The notes beneath the pieces are model-generated. The model made no database searches. It saw only the letters and a list, made by a program, of their open reading frames with translations, and was not told the DNA's origin. Source: Shewanella sp. Choline-02u-19 (GTDB lineage: Bacteria; Pseudomonadota; Gammaproteobacteria; Enterobacterales; Shewanellaceae). Taken from it: a stretch of DNA of 64,000 nucleotides. The translations under genes and the position numbers were made by a program. The stretch covers positions 2,294,001 to 2,358,000 of the forward strand of contig NZ_PJBE01000013.1 of the NCBI RefSeq assembly GCF_002836205.1, in the 5' to 3' direction. Below are positions 1 to 9,254 of this stretch, one piece after another. How positions within the stretch are numbered: position 1 is the stretch's first letter; the number at the start of each line of letters is the position of its first letter.

Positions 1-2001
1 AATATTGATCTTTACTGTGTCTGCACGTGTGTGCTCCGGCAATTGTACTAACATTTTTTCGATTGGCTTATCTGACTTGTTTTGCCATTCAAATTTAATG
101 TTCGCCACAACTTTACGGGCTTCAGGATAAAGATCGATATTAGCATTTACTTTTGTCGTCACTAATATAGGCCAGCCTTGGTATTGCTTGAACGCTTTTT
201 CGTAGTCTGCTTGTAAATCGGCGCTTTCATCAGCAGTTTGGTACTCATTTAGCACTTTTGTTTGGTAAAATAAGTAACTCCCCATGCCCAGAAACACAAC
301 AAGAGCACTTGCCACTATAACCTTGCCACCGCCACCTAATTGGTAGCCTAACAAGTTCATTCGCGTCTTAAGGCTCTGCTGTGGCCCTCTGTGATACAAG
401 CCATAGCCTAAGACAAATAAGACTACGCTTAGCGCTCCCCAGTAAATCATGTACATACTCTGGGTGAACAAGCCCCAACCGTAACCATTCATATCGGAGT
501 AAGCTAAGGTGGGTGCCTGAGCAAAATTATATAAACTATGACCAAAACCCCAACTGGACATCACAAACGTCGTTAAGTAATAGCCAACAAACAGGCCCAT
601 ACCTACGTACTTATTCGGACTCAGCACCTGCAGGAAAAATGCCAGCACCGCGGACATAATCAAAGGCACAAGATAATAAAATCCAAGTCGAATAATATAT
701 TGCGACAACTCAAGATTGCTCTGGCCTTTAATTAACTGAAATACAATCGTGGTGCACATGGCCAGTAAATAAAGTAGGGTCATTACGATAACAACGGACA
801 CCAACTTTGAACTCCAAAAGCTCAAATTAGACACCGGCATGCTGTCAACAATATCCCCCATGCCCGATGTGCGTTCACGCCAAACAATTTCAGCACTGTA
901 ATAAATCAGCACTATGGTCATTAATAGGCCCGTAGCACCGGCAATGTTGTTAACCATGTCTTGTGTCAATGGCCAGTTTGAGGTGCCATACCACCCAAAG
1001 TCAGTAAACATCGGGCCAATTAAGTTAAATACTGTTAAGGCCCCTAAGACCACAAAAGGTGCTGTCAATAATACTTGGCGAACTTCAAACTTTACTCGCG
1101 TCCAAAACTGCAAACGGCCATTTGGCTGCGTCGCCACGGCCAATTGTGATAGCGGTGTAAGCTTGGGAAGTGTACCGGCTTTCAAAGACTTCTTTTCACG
1201 TTGCTTAGTTAACTTAGGTTGACTAAAGATGCCAGAAAACCCGAGTAATACCGCAGCAATACCTAGCCACAATAAGCGGTTTTGCAACATGATCCCTGAC
1301 AATTCCACCAGCTGAGTATTTTTTTCACTGATGGTCCAATAACGAGTGACATCAGCAAAAGTACGTAGTGCAAAGGGATCAAGTAATGCAGCGATGGTAC
1401 GATACTGTGGCTGACCCGCCATTTCACCCGTTAAGGTATAAAGCACCAGCATTGCCACAGCCGTAAGATATAAGGCCATCAAAGACCTAAATTTGATAGC
1501 CATCGCATAAAACAAGGTCGAAATTAATAATAAACTGGGCAGCGCCAATTGAAAATAAGGCACTACATAGTTCAGTAATGAGATGGAACCAAAACGGCTA
1601 GCATCCACCCAAGGCATAATAGAACCCAATAAGAAGCCCAGCGGAATAAAAGCAAACACCGCAATGACCACCAAGAAACTGCCTATAAAGCGGCCAAACT
1701 GATATGAGAATGGGGATAACGGCTTACTGTAAATCAACTCTTCCATCAAATGCTGATGGTTACGAATTGCAGTCGTCCCCACAAAATTCACCACCGCAAA
1801 CATCGAAATAAAGCTCATAATGAGCATCGACTGAGTAATACTAAAGGGGCTGTTTTTCATCACTTCGCCGCCACCACCAATTTGTATATTGTTGGAAGCT
1901 ACAGACAAAAAGCTCACTAAAAATAAAAGTGAAGCGACCACATAAAATGACGGTTGACGTAAATAATAACGCCACTCAAATCTCACCATAGATAACAACA
2001 T
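1..2001 (-). CDS. ABC-2 type exporter permease, probably of the M1-peptidase-fused kind (partial)
   Basis: Membrane subunit of an ABC exporter. 667 codons are visible and the frame is still open at base 1, so the C-terminus lies outside the window. The protein starts MLLSMVRFEWRYYLRQ, with GGAG seven bases before the ATG. Two blocks of hydrophobic segments are separated by a basic linker near residues 260-300, which looks like two ABC-2 permease halves in one chain. After about residue 590 the sequence turns hydrophilic. In large permeases of this kind (about 1,200 residues) such a stretch leads into an M1 aminopeptidase-like domain; that domain is inferred, not seen. It starts 11 bp after the ATPase stop, so the two form one operon. 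The substrate is unknown. Confidence 0.75.
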   Translation of the reverse strand, partial: MLLSMVRFEWRYYLRQPSFYVVASLLFLVSFLSVASNNIQIGGGGEVMKNSPFSITQSMLIMSFISMFAVVNFVGTTAIRNHQHLMEELIYSKPLSPFSYQFGRFIGSFLVVIAVFAFIPLGFLLGSIMPWVDASRFGSISLLNYVVPYFQLALPSLLLISTLFYAMAIKFRSLMALYLTAVAMLVLYTLTGEMAGQPQYRTIAALLDPFALRTFADVTRYWTISEKNTQLVELSGIMLQNRLLWLGIAAVLLGFSGIFSQPKLTKQREKKSLKAGTLPKLTPLSQLAVATQPNGRLQFWTRVKFEVRQVLLTAPFVVLGALTVFNLIGPMFTDFGWYGTSNWPLTQDMVNNIAGATGLLMTIVLIYYSAEIVWRERTSGMGDIVDSMPVSNLSFWSSKLVSVVIVMTLLYLLAMCTTIVFQLIKGQSNLELSQYIIRLGFYYLVPLIMSAVLAFFLQVLSPNKYVGMGLFVGYYLTTFVMSSWGFGHSLYNFAQAPTLAYSDMNGYGWGLFTQSMYMIYWGALSVVLFVLGYGLYHRGPQQSLKTRMNLLGYQLGGGGKVIVASALVVFLGMGSYLFYQTKVLNEYQTADESADLQADYEKAFKQYQGWPILVTTKVNANIDLYPEARKVVANIKFEWQNKSDKPIEKMLVQLPEHTRADTVKINI

Positions 2002-2012
2002 AGTTCTTCTCC

Positions 2013-2894
2013 TTATGCTGCCTGACCATTACGGTGACGATGAAGCGTGGAAAAGTACAAATCCTCAAGACCGGCACGGGCAGCTGTGAAACCTTCTGGA
2101 CATGTATCAGACATCACATGCAGAACAGTTCGACCAGCTAACAAACGTTTGGAAATGACTGATAACTCAGACTCCAGTACCGCGGCCTCAGCTTGGCTGA
2201 CCGTCTTAGACCAAATTTTGTCATCCAACCCCTCGACTAATTGTAATGGGTTACCTTCAAGTAAAATTTTACCCGACGCCAGCACCGCCATGTTAGCGCA
2301 AAGTTCAGAGACATCTTCGACAATATGGGTTGAAAGAATAACCACTTTTTCTTCACCCAGGCTCACTAACAAGTTATGAAAACGGTTACGTTCTTCAGGA
2401 TCTAAACCTGCGGTCGGTTCATCGACGATAAGCAATTTTGGATCGCCAATCAGCGCCTGCGCAATACCAAAACGTTGACGCATACCACCGGAAAAACCAC
2501 TGACCGCCTTATTCTTATGTTGATATAAATTAGTATGAGCAAGTAAACCATCAACTGATTCTTTGCGAACTTTAGGGTTATTAAGCCCTTTTAATATGGC
2601 CAAATGATCTAATAAGTCATAAGCGCTTATACGTGGGTAGACATTAAAATCTTGCGGGAGATAACCTAAGGTTTCACGCAGTGCTTGCGGATCGGCCATG
2701 ACATCTATGCCATTAAAAATAATACTTCCTGAATCTGCACTTTGCAGAGCTGAAATAGTACGCATCAATGACGATTTCCCTGCACCATTTGGCCCGAGCA
2801 AACCAAACATTCCCTTGTCTATATTGAGATTAACGCCATCAAGTGCTTTAACATCATTGTCATATGTTTTATTTAAATTGGTGATAGTTAACAT
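2013..2894 (-). CDS. ABC transporter ATP-binding protein
   Basis: ATPase that powers the permease encoded just downstream. 293 residues from MLTITNLNKTY. An ATG 45 bp further upstream is open in frame, but this start has AAGAGG at good spacing and matches the usual N-terminus of the family. Walker A is GPNGAGKSS (about residue 37), the signature is SGGMRQR, Walker B is LLIVDEPTAGLDP, and the H-loop is STHIVEDV. The C-terminal 80 residues resemble the extension seen in ABC-2 exporter ATPases. The permease follows after 11 bp. Family assignment is firm; the substrate cannot be read from the sequence. Confidence 0.93.
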   Translation of the reverse strand: MLTITNLNKTYDNDVKALDGVNLNIDKGMFGLLGPNGAGKSSLMRTISALQSADSGSIIFNGIDVMADPQALRETLGYLPQDFNVYPRISAYDLLDHLAILKGLNNPKVRKESVDGLLAHTNLYQHKNKAVSGFSGGMRQRFGIAQALIGDPKLLIVDEPTAGLDPEERNRFHNLLVSLGEEKVVILSTHIVEDVSELCANMAVLASGKILLEGNPLQLVEGLDDKIWSKTVSQAEAAVLESELSVISKRLLAGRTVLHVMSDTCPEGFTAARAGLEDLYFSTLHRHRNGQAA

Positions 2895-3400
2895 GTGTGC
2901 CTCTTGTTCCTTGAGAATAAAATACCGCCAAAGCACCACCTATCATTAATGTTATAGGGGACTCACGATAAAATAAGATTTGAGCTATTATTTGACCAAA
3001 TGAAAATGAATGCTAATCTCTTTTATTTACTGATTCAATCTGACTTTGTTACGGAATGTATAAGGGGCAGTTGATCTTTCGAGCTTAGTTTTTGTTCAAC
3101 TCTTTCCGCTAAAGAATAATGCTTTTAGTATCAGGCTATTTAAACGTGTTAAATAAGCGCCTAATACACGCTTGTAGTAAAAGAATAAACGCTTTGAAAC
3201 GAACTCAAATGACCACGCTATCTGGCTGTTTTTTTTAGTCGATATTTAACCGATACCTAAGTGTTAAACATTTGTTTTGTCTGCGAACAAAAATCAAACT
3301 GTCACCCTGTGATTTACACTCAAAATTGGGGGTGAAAAAGTGCAAACATTAGTTTGCAAAATTATTATGACTCAATAATATATATTTCAAATCATCTCAT
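2895..3400. other. intergenic region upstream of the ABC exporter operon
   Basis: About 500 AT-rich bases with no supportable gene. It should hold the promoter of the ABC operon on the minus strand, but I see no convincing -35/-10 pair. The one clear structure is an inverted repeat at 3341-3358, listed separately. Confidence 0.4.
3341..3358. repeat. perfect inverted repeat, possible operator
   Basis: TGCAAAC, then ATTA, then GTTTGCA: a perfect 7-bp inverted repeat with a 4-base spacer, just beyond the 3' end of the TonB receptor remnant. It lacks a T-run, so it fits a protein-binding site or a weak hairpin. Function unknown. Confidence 0.35.
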
Positions 3401-3559
3401 TTAGATTTTAAAACTCGCTGTTGTATAGAACAAACGCCTCACATTATCATAAGACCCAAAACCTGATCCCGTGCCTGTAGTTCCATCAGGTAAGTCACGA
3501 TCAAACAAATTTTCAATCCCAGTTTTTAGCGTAATACCTGATTCAAAGTGAAGATCACA
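3401..3559 (-). pseudogene. TonB-dependent receptor, C-terminal remnant
   Basis: Read on the minus strand, this stretch encodes about 52 residues ending in a TAA at 3403-3401. They include GITLKTGIENLFDRDLPDG and YDNVRRLFYTTASFKI. These are the typical closing strands of an outer-membrane TonB-dependent receptor barrel (the LKxGIxNLFDR motif and the final RRLFYxxxSFK strand). There is no start, and an in-frame TAG stands just upstream at about 3565, so only the last part of a roughly 800-900 residue gene survives. The rest was probably deleted. The next gene upstream on this strand is ttrA. Confidence 0.7.
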
Positions 3560-4117
3560 ACTCTATCAAAAGGGGCTCTTGTGCTTGCTCAATAAAGTCT
3601 ATATCCCTGACTCTAATGGTGCGAGTACTATCAGGAACCATAAAGTACATAAAATTAGACTTTATGAGATTGAAGGTTGTTCACTTACTAGCGTTAATAC
3701 GAGGAAGGTCACTGATGATTTTTTCCGAGTTTTAAAATTTTCCATCATCATTCAAAGTGACCCACCTTAAACGGAACACCCGATGTAACAGCCATCAAAA
3801 CAACATGATAAAAATCAATCGGAATACAGTAACTTAATAACTTACACCAAGCCCCACAGAACCACCAAATACAGGAAGCCTCGGTACGAAAGTATCGGGG
3901 CTTCTTGTATCTCTGCAAAACAATAGAATCAATATCTTACGTAGAGTAAAAGCTTATTCCACCAAGAGTTGCGGTCTTGGTCGTTATCCAGAGGTACCGC
4001 GGGCTAAAACAGGGAAAATAAGAGATGAGGCTCGCGAATGCTCGAAGCTAAAGGTTATTCTGTATTAAAGGCATTAATACAGCATACGGCGCTTAGTCTT
4101 AATATAAGCCGCACAGC
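3560..4117. other. gene-poor stretch between the TonB remnant and ttrA
   Basis: About 560 bases. A 63-codon plus-strand frame (3579-3770) has no ribosome site or recognisable motif and is probably chance. The only strong signal is the plus-strand RNA hairpin at 3875-3904. Together with the TonB receptor remnant this reads as a deletion or insertion scar. Confidence 0.4.
3875..3904 (+). terminator. orphan hairpin with GAAA tetraloop, terminator-like
   Basis: GAAGCCTCGGTAC, loop GAAA, GTATCGGGGCTTC. On the plus strand all 13 positions pair if two G-U wobbles are allowed; on the minus strand the same two positions would be A-C mismatches. The RNA is therefore made from the plus strand, yet no plus-strand gene ends here. 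It is followed by TTGTATCTCT, a weak U-run. It could be the terminator of a lost gene or of a small RNA. Confidence 0.45.
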
Positions 4118-4145
4118 AAAGCTCTCTGCCAGAGCAGAGAGCTTT
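4118..4145 (-). terminator. hairpin downstream of ttrA
   Basis: AAAGCTCTCTGC and GCAGAGAGCTTT form a perfect 12-bp stem around the loop CAGA, 24 bp after the ttrA stop. The U-run is short. It probably ends the ttrBCA transcript. Confidence 0.65.
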
Positions 4146-4169
4146 ATACCGTCCGAATATCTATCAATA

Positions 4170-7100
4170 TTACGCTTTGCGAATTTTAGCCGGAAGAGAC
4201 TGACGAGCAGCCGAGCCAACCACCCAATCAAGCATTACGCCTTTACCTTCACGAGTAGGGTCAATCAGACCGATATCATTAATATTGACACCATCGCCGC
4301 CGCGATTTTTTACTGGCTGTTGCTTACCATCAATCCAGTGTGAACGCTCACCCAGTTCGGTGTGCCCAAATCCGTGCTCAAAGCCAAGGCTACCGGGCTT
4401 GATCCCATCGAGCACCATGGCGATAGCTTCGGTACTTGCACTCGGTGTTTCAACGATGAACCTATCACCGGTTTGAATCTGCGCTTTTTCAGCATCAATT
4501 GGATGGATATACACCGGATTAATGCCTTTAATCGAATGCAGACGTGGAGAAAGGTTAGACACCGAACTGTGAATGTTTGACTTGAAATTAGTCAAACTAA
4601 ATGGCCACTCCTTAGGCGGATACTTTTCATCTAACGGCGTACCGTCACTGAGTTTTTGAGGATACCAAGTTGGGCAACCACTGTAGAATTCGCCCGTCAT
4701 CGTGTTTCTAGAGGTACCGACCTTCTCATTCCAGATGGCGAGCGGCTTAGTCCATTTGTGCTTCATGGTGTCCTCTTGATACGCATTAGATGCATTTTCA
4801 AAACGCCCTCCACGGGCAAAGATATACGCAACCCGTTTCATTTCGTCAGCTGTGAGGGTTTTCTGCATTGCCGGCATTAAACGTTCTAACCCTGACCAAG
4901 CAATATCCTCTGCTGATACCTCTGGTACACCGCCTTTTACATACGCAAGGTTGGCGGCTGAGCGCAGATAAAAGTCTTCGGCGCAGTGAATGCCATGCCA
5001 ATTGCCCTTGCTATCAGGAATAGCTTTATCACCAAAGCCACCTAATTTCATTTTCTTAGCAATATCAATTAAAAAGTTTTCTAAACAGATTGAGCGGCCA
5101 TCTTTACTTTTGGCTGTTCTCGGCTCAACCACTGGCCAACGGGCGGTAATGGCCTTCACTGGTACGCCGTGCCACGGTGCGGTCATTCCCCAGCTTTCAT
5201 AGGTCACTGTGTCTGGGACCATATAGTCTGACAGTGCGGTGGTTTCGTTAATGAACGCATCAACTGACACAATTAACCCGAGCTGCTTAGGATCTTTAAG
5301 TTTGTCCTCGAGTAGGTTTTTTAGGCCGGGAACACCGTACATTGGATTGGCCATGTGGTTGATCCACGCTTTAGCGCGATATGGATAACCGTCAATTGCC
5401 GCAGAAAGATGCTCAGTTAATAATGGTGCCGAGATAGGATACCAAGGCGCACGTGTAGGGTAAGGAGACTCTCCGGCTGCAACGCGGCGTTTATATTCAC
5501 TGGTCTTGTGATACGGAAACTTACTGCGTGAGAGGAAGATACCTTTAGGCGCTGTTTTGCCCTCAAACTGAGTAAAGTCATAACGTGGGCCTTTAGCAGA
5601 TGTAGGATACCCCCCTGCTCTTGCCATTGCGCCACCTTTGACATTAACGTTACCGACAAGGGCATTAAGCATCATGATCGTAAAGGCATTATAGAAACCA
5701 TTGGTGTGCATGTTACCACCATGGGTGTCGACGACGGCTTTAGTGCCATGGCTGGTAAAGCGAGTTGCTAACGCGATAATTTGCGCTTCGGCTATCTCAC
5801 ACTGCTGGCTGTAAAAACTCAGATCATGTTTAAACGCTTCATCTTTGAGTCGCTGTAGCGACGATTTCACTCTGACAGTACCATTAGCCAAAGCAACGTC
5901 ACAGTCAACAAAAAGTGCCGCTTCGTCAGCTTGTGTATGCAAGCCAAACTCATCAGTTTTTGCGTCGACAATCACGTAAGGGTCCGTCTCTGAGTGAGCT
6001 TCACCTTCAAACAGCATGCTTATATCCGATGCACGCAAGAAGCTACCGTTACGAGGGTGTTTGTCATCACTGATGACCAAATGCGTGGCGTTGCACCAAT
6101 GCGCGGTGCCCGCACGCTTCATGGCATTAACACCCGGTTGCGCGAGGAACGTTTTATTAAAACGTTCATTCTCAATGATCCACTGGATCATGCCCAGCAC
6201 CAGCGCAGAGTCGCTAGCGGGCTTAATCGGCAGCCAATTATTATCATCCCCAGCCGCTAGGCTAGAAGAACCCGCCGGCAAGCTGGGCGTAACGATCGTG
6301 TACTGCAGGTTGCCATCGGTACGCGCTTTTGCCAATTGGCGAGCCTGTAGCTTAAACGGATTACCCGCTTGCGCTGGTGACATGCCAATAAAAATAATGT
6401 ATTCAGCATGATTAAAGTCAGGCTTAAGGTGAGCAAACTTTTTAAGGTCATTCATAAAGGCACCACTCCCCGCTCGGAAAGCATACCCACAGTACGACCC
6501 ATGATGGCCATAGTTACGGGTACCAAAGCTATTAAACGCAAAGCGCTTTAAAATATCATCTCGCCCTTCGTTACCCGCATTGGTGACTAACAGCTGATTG
6601 GCTTTTGGGCCATATTCAGGGTTTTGTGCATCAATCGGTGTATTGATATCGCGTATCGCTCTTAGGCCGTCAACGTGGCCTTCACCGAAGAGATCGCCGC
6701 CTTCAACGACTTCTTCTATTAGCTGCTCATAGCTAATTTTTTGCCACTTGCCTTCACCTCGCTTACCAACACGTTTTAACGGCTCGGTAATACGATAAGG
6801 GCTATTGCGAATTTCAAGCATGCCATTTCCGCGAGCACACGCGGTTGAACGACCTTCTAGCCCTGACTCACCCGTTAGACTCAGGTAAGCGTCTTTTACC
6901 GGAGTATTGAAAGGAATGGGATTTTGATGTGATAACGGATGGTAGGGATTACCACTGATCCGCAAAATATCATCGGTACGATTATCGATTCGTACACGGA
7001 GTCCACACAACGTCCAGCAACCAAAACACATTGATGGCGCAACTCGCTGATTATGATTTGGAATTAGGTTGCCATTTTTATTGACTTGATACTCGGGTTC

Positions 7101-7262
7101 TAACGAGTTGCCGTGGTGAATATCGCGGGTTTTCTTGCCCGATGTTCCTTCGATAACCCCTTCTACCAGATGCTTAGTGGTGCCAGCGTATCCAGCTGAA
7201 AAAGCGCCCAGACCACCAACAGCGAGGCCTGATTTCAAAAATTGTCGACGTTTGTTGTCCAT
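4170..7262 (-). CDS. ttrA: tetrathionate reductase catalytic subunit TtrA
   Basis: Catalytic subunit of periplasmic tetrathionate reductase, which reduces tetrathionate to two thiosulfates as terminal electron acceptor. 1,030 residues, the usual length. A Tat signal (RRQFLKS, residues 5-11) sends the folded cofactor-loaded protein to the periplasm. The 4Fe-4S site is CFGCWTLC near residue 80 with CARG near 143. HHGSYCGYAFRAG near residue 260 carries the expected cysteine ligand of the molybdenum bis-MGD cofactor. The C-terminal third is a molydopterin dinucleotide-binding region. It lies last in ttrBCA with a clear AGAGGAT ribosome site 17 bp behind ttrC. The adjacent ttrSR genes and the gene order make the call secure against other DMSO-reductase family members. 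Confidence 0.93.
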   Translation of the reverse strand: MDNKRRQFLKSGLAVGGLGAFSAGYAGTTKHLVEGVIEGTSGKKTRDIHHGNSLEPEYQVNKNGNLIPNHNQRVAPSMCFGCWTLCGLRVRIDNRTDDILRISGNPYHPLSHQNPIPFNTPVKDAYLSLTGESGLEGRSTACARGNGMLEIRNSPYRITEPLKRVGKRGEGKWQKISYEQLIEEVVEGGDLFGEGHVDGLRAIRDINTPIDAQNPEYGPKANQLLVTNAGNEGRDDILKRFAFNSFGTRNYGHHGSYCGYAFRAGSGAFMNDLKKFAHLKPDFNHAEYIIFIGMSPAQAGNPFKLQARQLAKARTDGNLQYTIVTPSLPAGSSSLAAGDDNNWLPIKPASDSALVLGMIQWIIENERFNKTFLAQPGVNAMKRAGTAHWCNATHLVISDDKHPRNGSFLRASDISMLFEGEAHSETDPYVIVDAKTDEFGLHTQADEAALFVDCDVALANGTVRVKSSLQRLKDEAFKHDLSFYSQQCEIAEAQIIALATRFTSHGTKAVVDTHGGNMHTNGFYNAFTIMMLNALVGNVNVKGGAMARAGGYPTSAKGPRYDFTQFEGKTAPKGIFLSRSKFPYHKTSEYKRRVAAGESPYPTRAPWYPISAPLLTEHLSAAIDGYPYRAKAWINHMANPMYGVPGLKNLLEDKLKDPKQLGLIVSVDAFINETTALSDYMVPDTVTYESWGMTAPWHGVPVKAITARWPVVEPRTAKSKDGRSICLENFLIDIAKKMKLGGFGDKAIPDSKGNWHGIHCAEDFYLRSAANLAYVKGGVPEVSAEDIAWSGLERLMPAMQKTLTADEMKRVAYIFARGGRFENASNAYQEDTMKHKWTKPLAIWNEKVGTSRNTMTGEFYSGCPTWYPQKLSDGTPLDEKYPPKEWPFSLTNFKSNIHSSVSNLSPRLHSIKGINPVYIHPIDAEKAQIQTGDRFIVETPSASTEAIAMVLDGIKPGSLGFEHGFGHTELGERSHWIDGKQQPVKNRGGDGVNINDIGLIDPTREGKGVMLDWVVGSAARQSLPAKIRKA

Positions 7263-7279
7263 AGTGAAATCCTCTTTAA

Positions 7280-8383
7280 TTAGTGGGTGGTCAGCGCGGT
7301 ATCAGCACTTTTATGACGCTTGGGTTGTACTAACTCTGATGCCAGCATGGCAAGCGCCATCCACAGCCCAATCATGCCAACAATACCGAGTAAGCCACTG
7401 CTGCCCATGGGTAATGAATAGGGATAAGGCCCTACGTCGAATTTAGGAATGGTTTGCACTTCCATCATGGTTATCCAGCGGGTTATCCAACAGGCTGCAA
7501 GTAACATTAAAGCGTTACAGAACAATACGAAGTTACTGCTGTTATGACGTAAGGTTAACAGCACTAAAACGGCACAACTTAATATCGATACCGCTAACAG
7601 AGTAAGATCACTTGCCCAGCGACTATCATCAAAGAGCGAGAATGAAGGATTATTTGAGGCCCATATAGGGATAAGGATGAGTGCTAAAATACTGCTCAGT
7701 ATGCTGGTCTGTTTGATGAGACGAACATCAGTTTTAGACAATTTGTCACTAGCTTCTTTTTGAGGAAAAAGTAACCATATAATAAGCGATAAACCCACCG
7801 CGCCGAGAAAAGCAGTGGTAAACCAAAGCAGTGGTGATGCAGGCTGGTCCCAAAGCGGACGAGCATGAACCGCTGCAATTTCAGCCCCGGTATAAAAGGC
7901 AATCGACATACTGGATATAACAGTAATTGTCGCCACACTAAGCATCATTTTAGCGCTGATTTTCCACTGCCCTAATGACAATTTAGACACGGTTCTAAAT
8001 ATCTTGCTCTCACTGTCTTTAAAACTCATTAAGTCGTCGCGAAGATACAGCCATGCAGTGACAACAGAGAGTCCAGAGAAAACAGGTAAGAAAAACGAGC
8101 CCATAGACATCCAAGACCACGGGGTGATATACGCATAAAAATGCCAAGCGCGGCCTGGCTGATGCAAATCTCCCGTAAGGGCTAATGGCCCAACAATTGC
8201 GCAAATGGCAAGTGTTAGGACTAATGCTGCGCGTAGGCGATGGCTGGTATGCTTTTTAAAGATAAGAGTGAGCAGAAACAACATTGCCGCCGCATAGGCT
8301 GACCCAATAAAAAAGAAATACTGTGTCGCCCAAGGTAGCCAAGCCATTTGTTGAGCCGGAACTAAGACTTCAGTAATGTTCAT
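7280..8383 (-). CDS. ttrC: tetrathionate reductase membrane subunit TtrC
   Basis: Integral membrane subunit that oxidises quinol and passes electrons through TtrB to TtrA. 367 residues with eight to nine hydrophobic segments spread over the whole length, as in the NrfD/PsrC family. It begins MNITEVLVPAQQMAWLPWATQYFF, with the start overlapping the ttrB stop by four bases (ATGA), so translation is coupled. ttrA follows after 17 bp. The protein shows no cofactor motif, as is normal for the family. Identity depends partly on the neighbours. Confidence 0.9.
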   Translation of the reverse strand: MNITEVLVPAQQMAWLPWATQYFFFIGSAYAAAMLFLLTLIFKKHTSHRLRAALVLTLAICAIVGPLALTGDLHQPGRAWHFYAYITPWSWMSMGSFFLPVFSGLSVVTAWLYLRDDLMSFKDSESKIFRTVSKLSLGQWKISAKMMLSVATITVISSMSIAFYTGAEIAAVHARPLWDQPASPLLWFTTAFLGAVGLSLIIWLLFPQKEASDKLSKTDVRLIKQTSILSSILALILIPIWASNNPSFSLFDDSRWASDLTLLAVSILSCAVLVLLTLRHNSSNFVLFCNALMLLAACWITRWITMMEVQTIPKFDVGPYPYSLPMGSSGLLGIVGMIGLWMALAMLASELVQPKRHKSADTALTTH

Positions 8384-9147
8384 GCCTCTACTCCTTTGGG
8401 ATCATAAATTGCGGGTTTGCCTTCAATATGGCTGGTAAAGCGTTCATCCATACCAATATAAAACACGTGCGGTTTAGTATTTTCTTCCGGCTTGAGTACT
8501 TTTATATCTTGGTGATTTTCTTTTAGTAAGCGATTAATCTCACTAGATAGATCATTTAGATCGCCAATCACCCGGGCTCCACCCACACACGTTTCAACGC
8601 AGGCAGGCAACAAGCCTTTTTCAAGACGGTGAGCGCAAAATGTACATTTGTCAGCGGTGAGGGTTTCTTCGTTAATAAAACGAGCATCGTAAGGACACGC
8701 TTGGACGCAGTAGGCACAGGCAACACAGCGACTATTATCAACCATTACGATACCGTCTTCACGCTGGAAGGTCGCTTGCACCGGGCACACGGCAACACAA
8801 GGTGGGTTTTCACAATGGTTACAAAGCCTAGGTAGCATAAAAGATTTTACTTCTTTAACCCCTTGAGAACCGTCATTAAGTGTCACTTCATATTGCTTAA
8901 CCGTGGTTCTGAACTGGCCGATTGGCGCTTGGTTTTCGATGCTGCACCCAACGGTACAAGCCTGACACCCTACACATTTTCGTAGGTCAACGACCATAGC
9001 GTAGCGTTTTCCGACCTGACCTTTACGATCCGGTTCGTCGTTATTACGTATAATAGTTCCCGCTGTTGCCGTGTTAACCCCAACAATAGGGATCAACGCG
9101 GCTCCGGCGGTAATAGCACTCAAAAAGCGACGTTTGTTAGAATCCAT
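8380..9147 (-). CDS. ttrB: tetrathionate reductase iron-sulfur subunit TtrB
   Basis: Electron-transfer subunit between TtrC and TtrA. 255 residues. The N-terminus has a twin-arginine signal (KRRFLSA), so it is exported with TtrA. Four cysteine clusters for four 4Fe-4S centres are visible: CVGCQACTVGC, CNHCENPPCVAVC, CVACAYCVQAC and CTFCAHRLEKGLLPACVETC. This is the DmsB/TtrB pattern. First gene of ttrBCA; it is divergent from ttrS, and the 170-bp gap between them holds a palindrome and an FNR-like box. Confidence 0.92.
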   Translation of the reverse strand: MDSNKRRFLSAITAGAALIPIVGVNTATAGTIIRNNDEPDRKGQVGKRYAMVVDLRKCVGCQACTVGCSIENQAPIGQFRTTVKQYEVTLNDGSQGVKEVKSFMLPRLCNHCENPPCVAVCPVQATFQREDGIVMVDNSRCVACAYCVQACPYDARFINEETLTADKCTFCAHRLEKGLLPACVETCVGGARVIGDLNDLSSEINRLLKENHQDIKVLKPEENTKPHVFYIGMDERFTSHIEGKPAIYDPKGVEA

Positions 9148-9212
9148 AATTCACCTGACTCGATTATTTTGATCTTGTTATCATTGTCAGTAAAATATGC
9201 TCAGCTCGGTAT

Positions 9213-9226
9213 TGTGGATTTCCACA
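9213..9226. promoter_or_regulatory. perfect palindrome in the ttrB-ttrS gap, candidate TtrR operator
   Basis: TGTGGA-TT-TCCACA is a perfect 6-2-6 palindrome centred 72 bp before the ttrB start. As the only strong palindrome between the divergent ttr genes it is the best candidate site for TtrR. This is inference from position and symmetry. Confidence 0.45.
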
Positions 9227-9240
9227 TGTCTGAATAAACA

Positions 9241-9254
9241 TTGATCTAAAACAA
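9241..9254. promoter_or_regulatory. FNR/EtrA-like half-conserved box
   Basis: TTGAT-CTAA-AACAA matches the FNR consensus TTGAT-N4-ATCAA with one mismatch. It lies about 100 bp before ttrB and 70 bp before ttrS. Oxygen control of tetrathionate respiration by FNR is known in Salmonella; here it is inferred. Confidence 0.45.

Noticed and set aside
2047..2379. 110-codon open frame on the plus strand
   Set aside because: It lies wholly opposite the ABC ATPase gene, whose motifs are complete.
3579..3770. 63-codon plus-strand frame (MCLLNKVYIPDSNG)
   Set aside because: No ribosome site, no known motif, and it lies in a scar region next to a pseudogene.
9166..9182. second FNR site (TTGATCTTGTTATCA)
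   Set aside because: The half-sites are five bases apart instead of four and match poorly.
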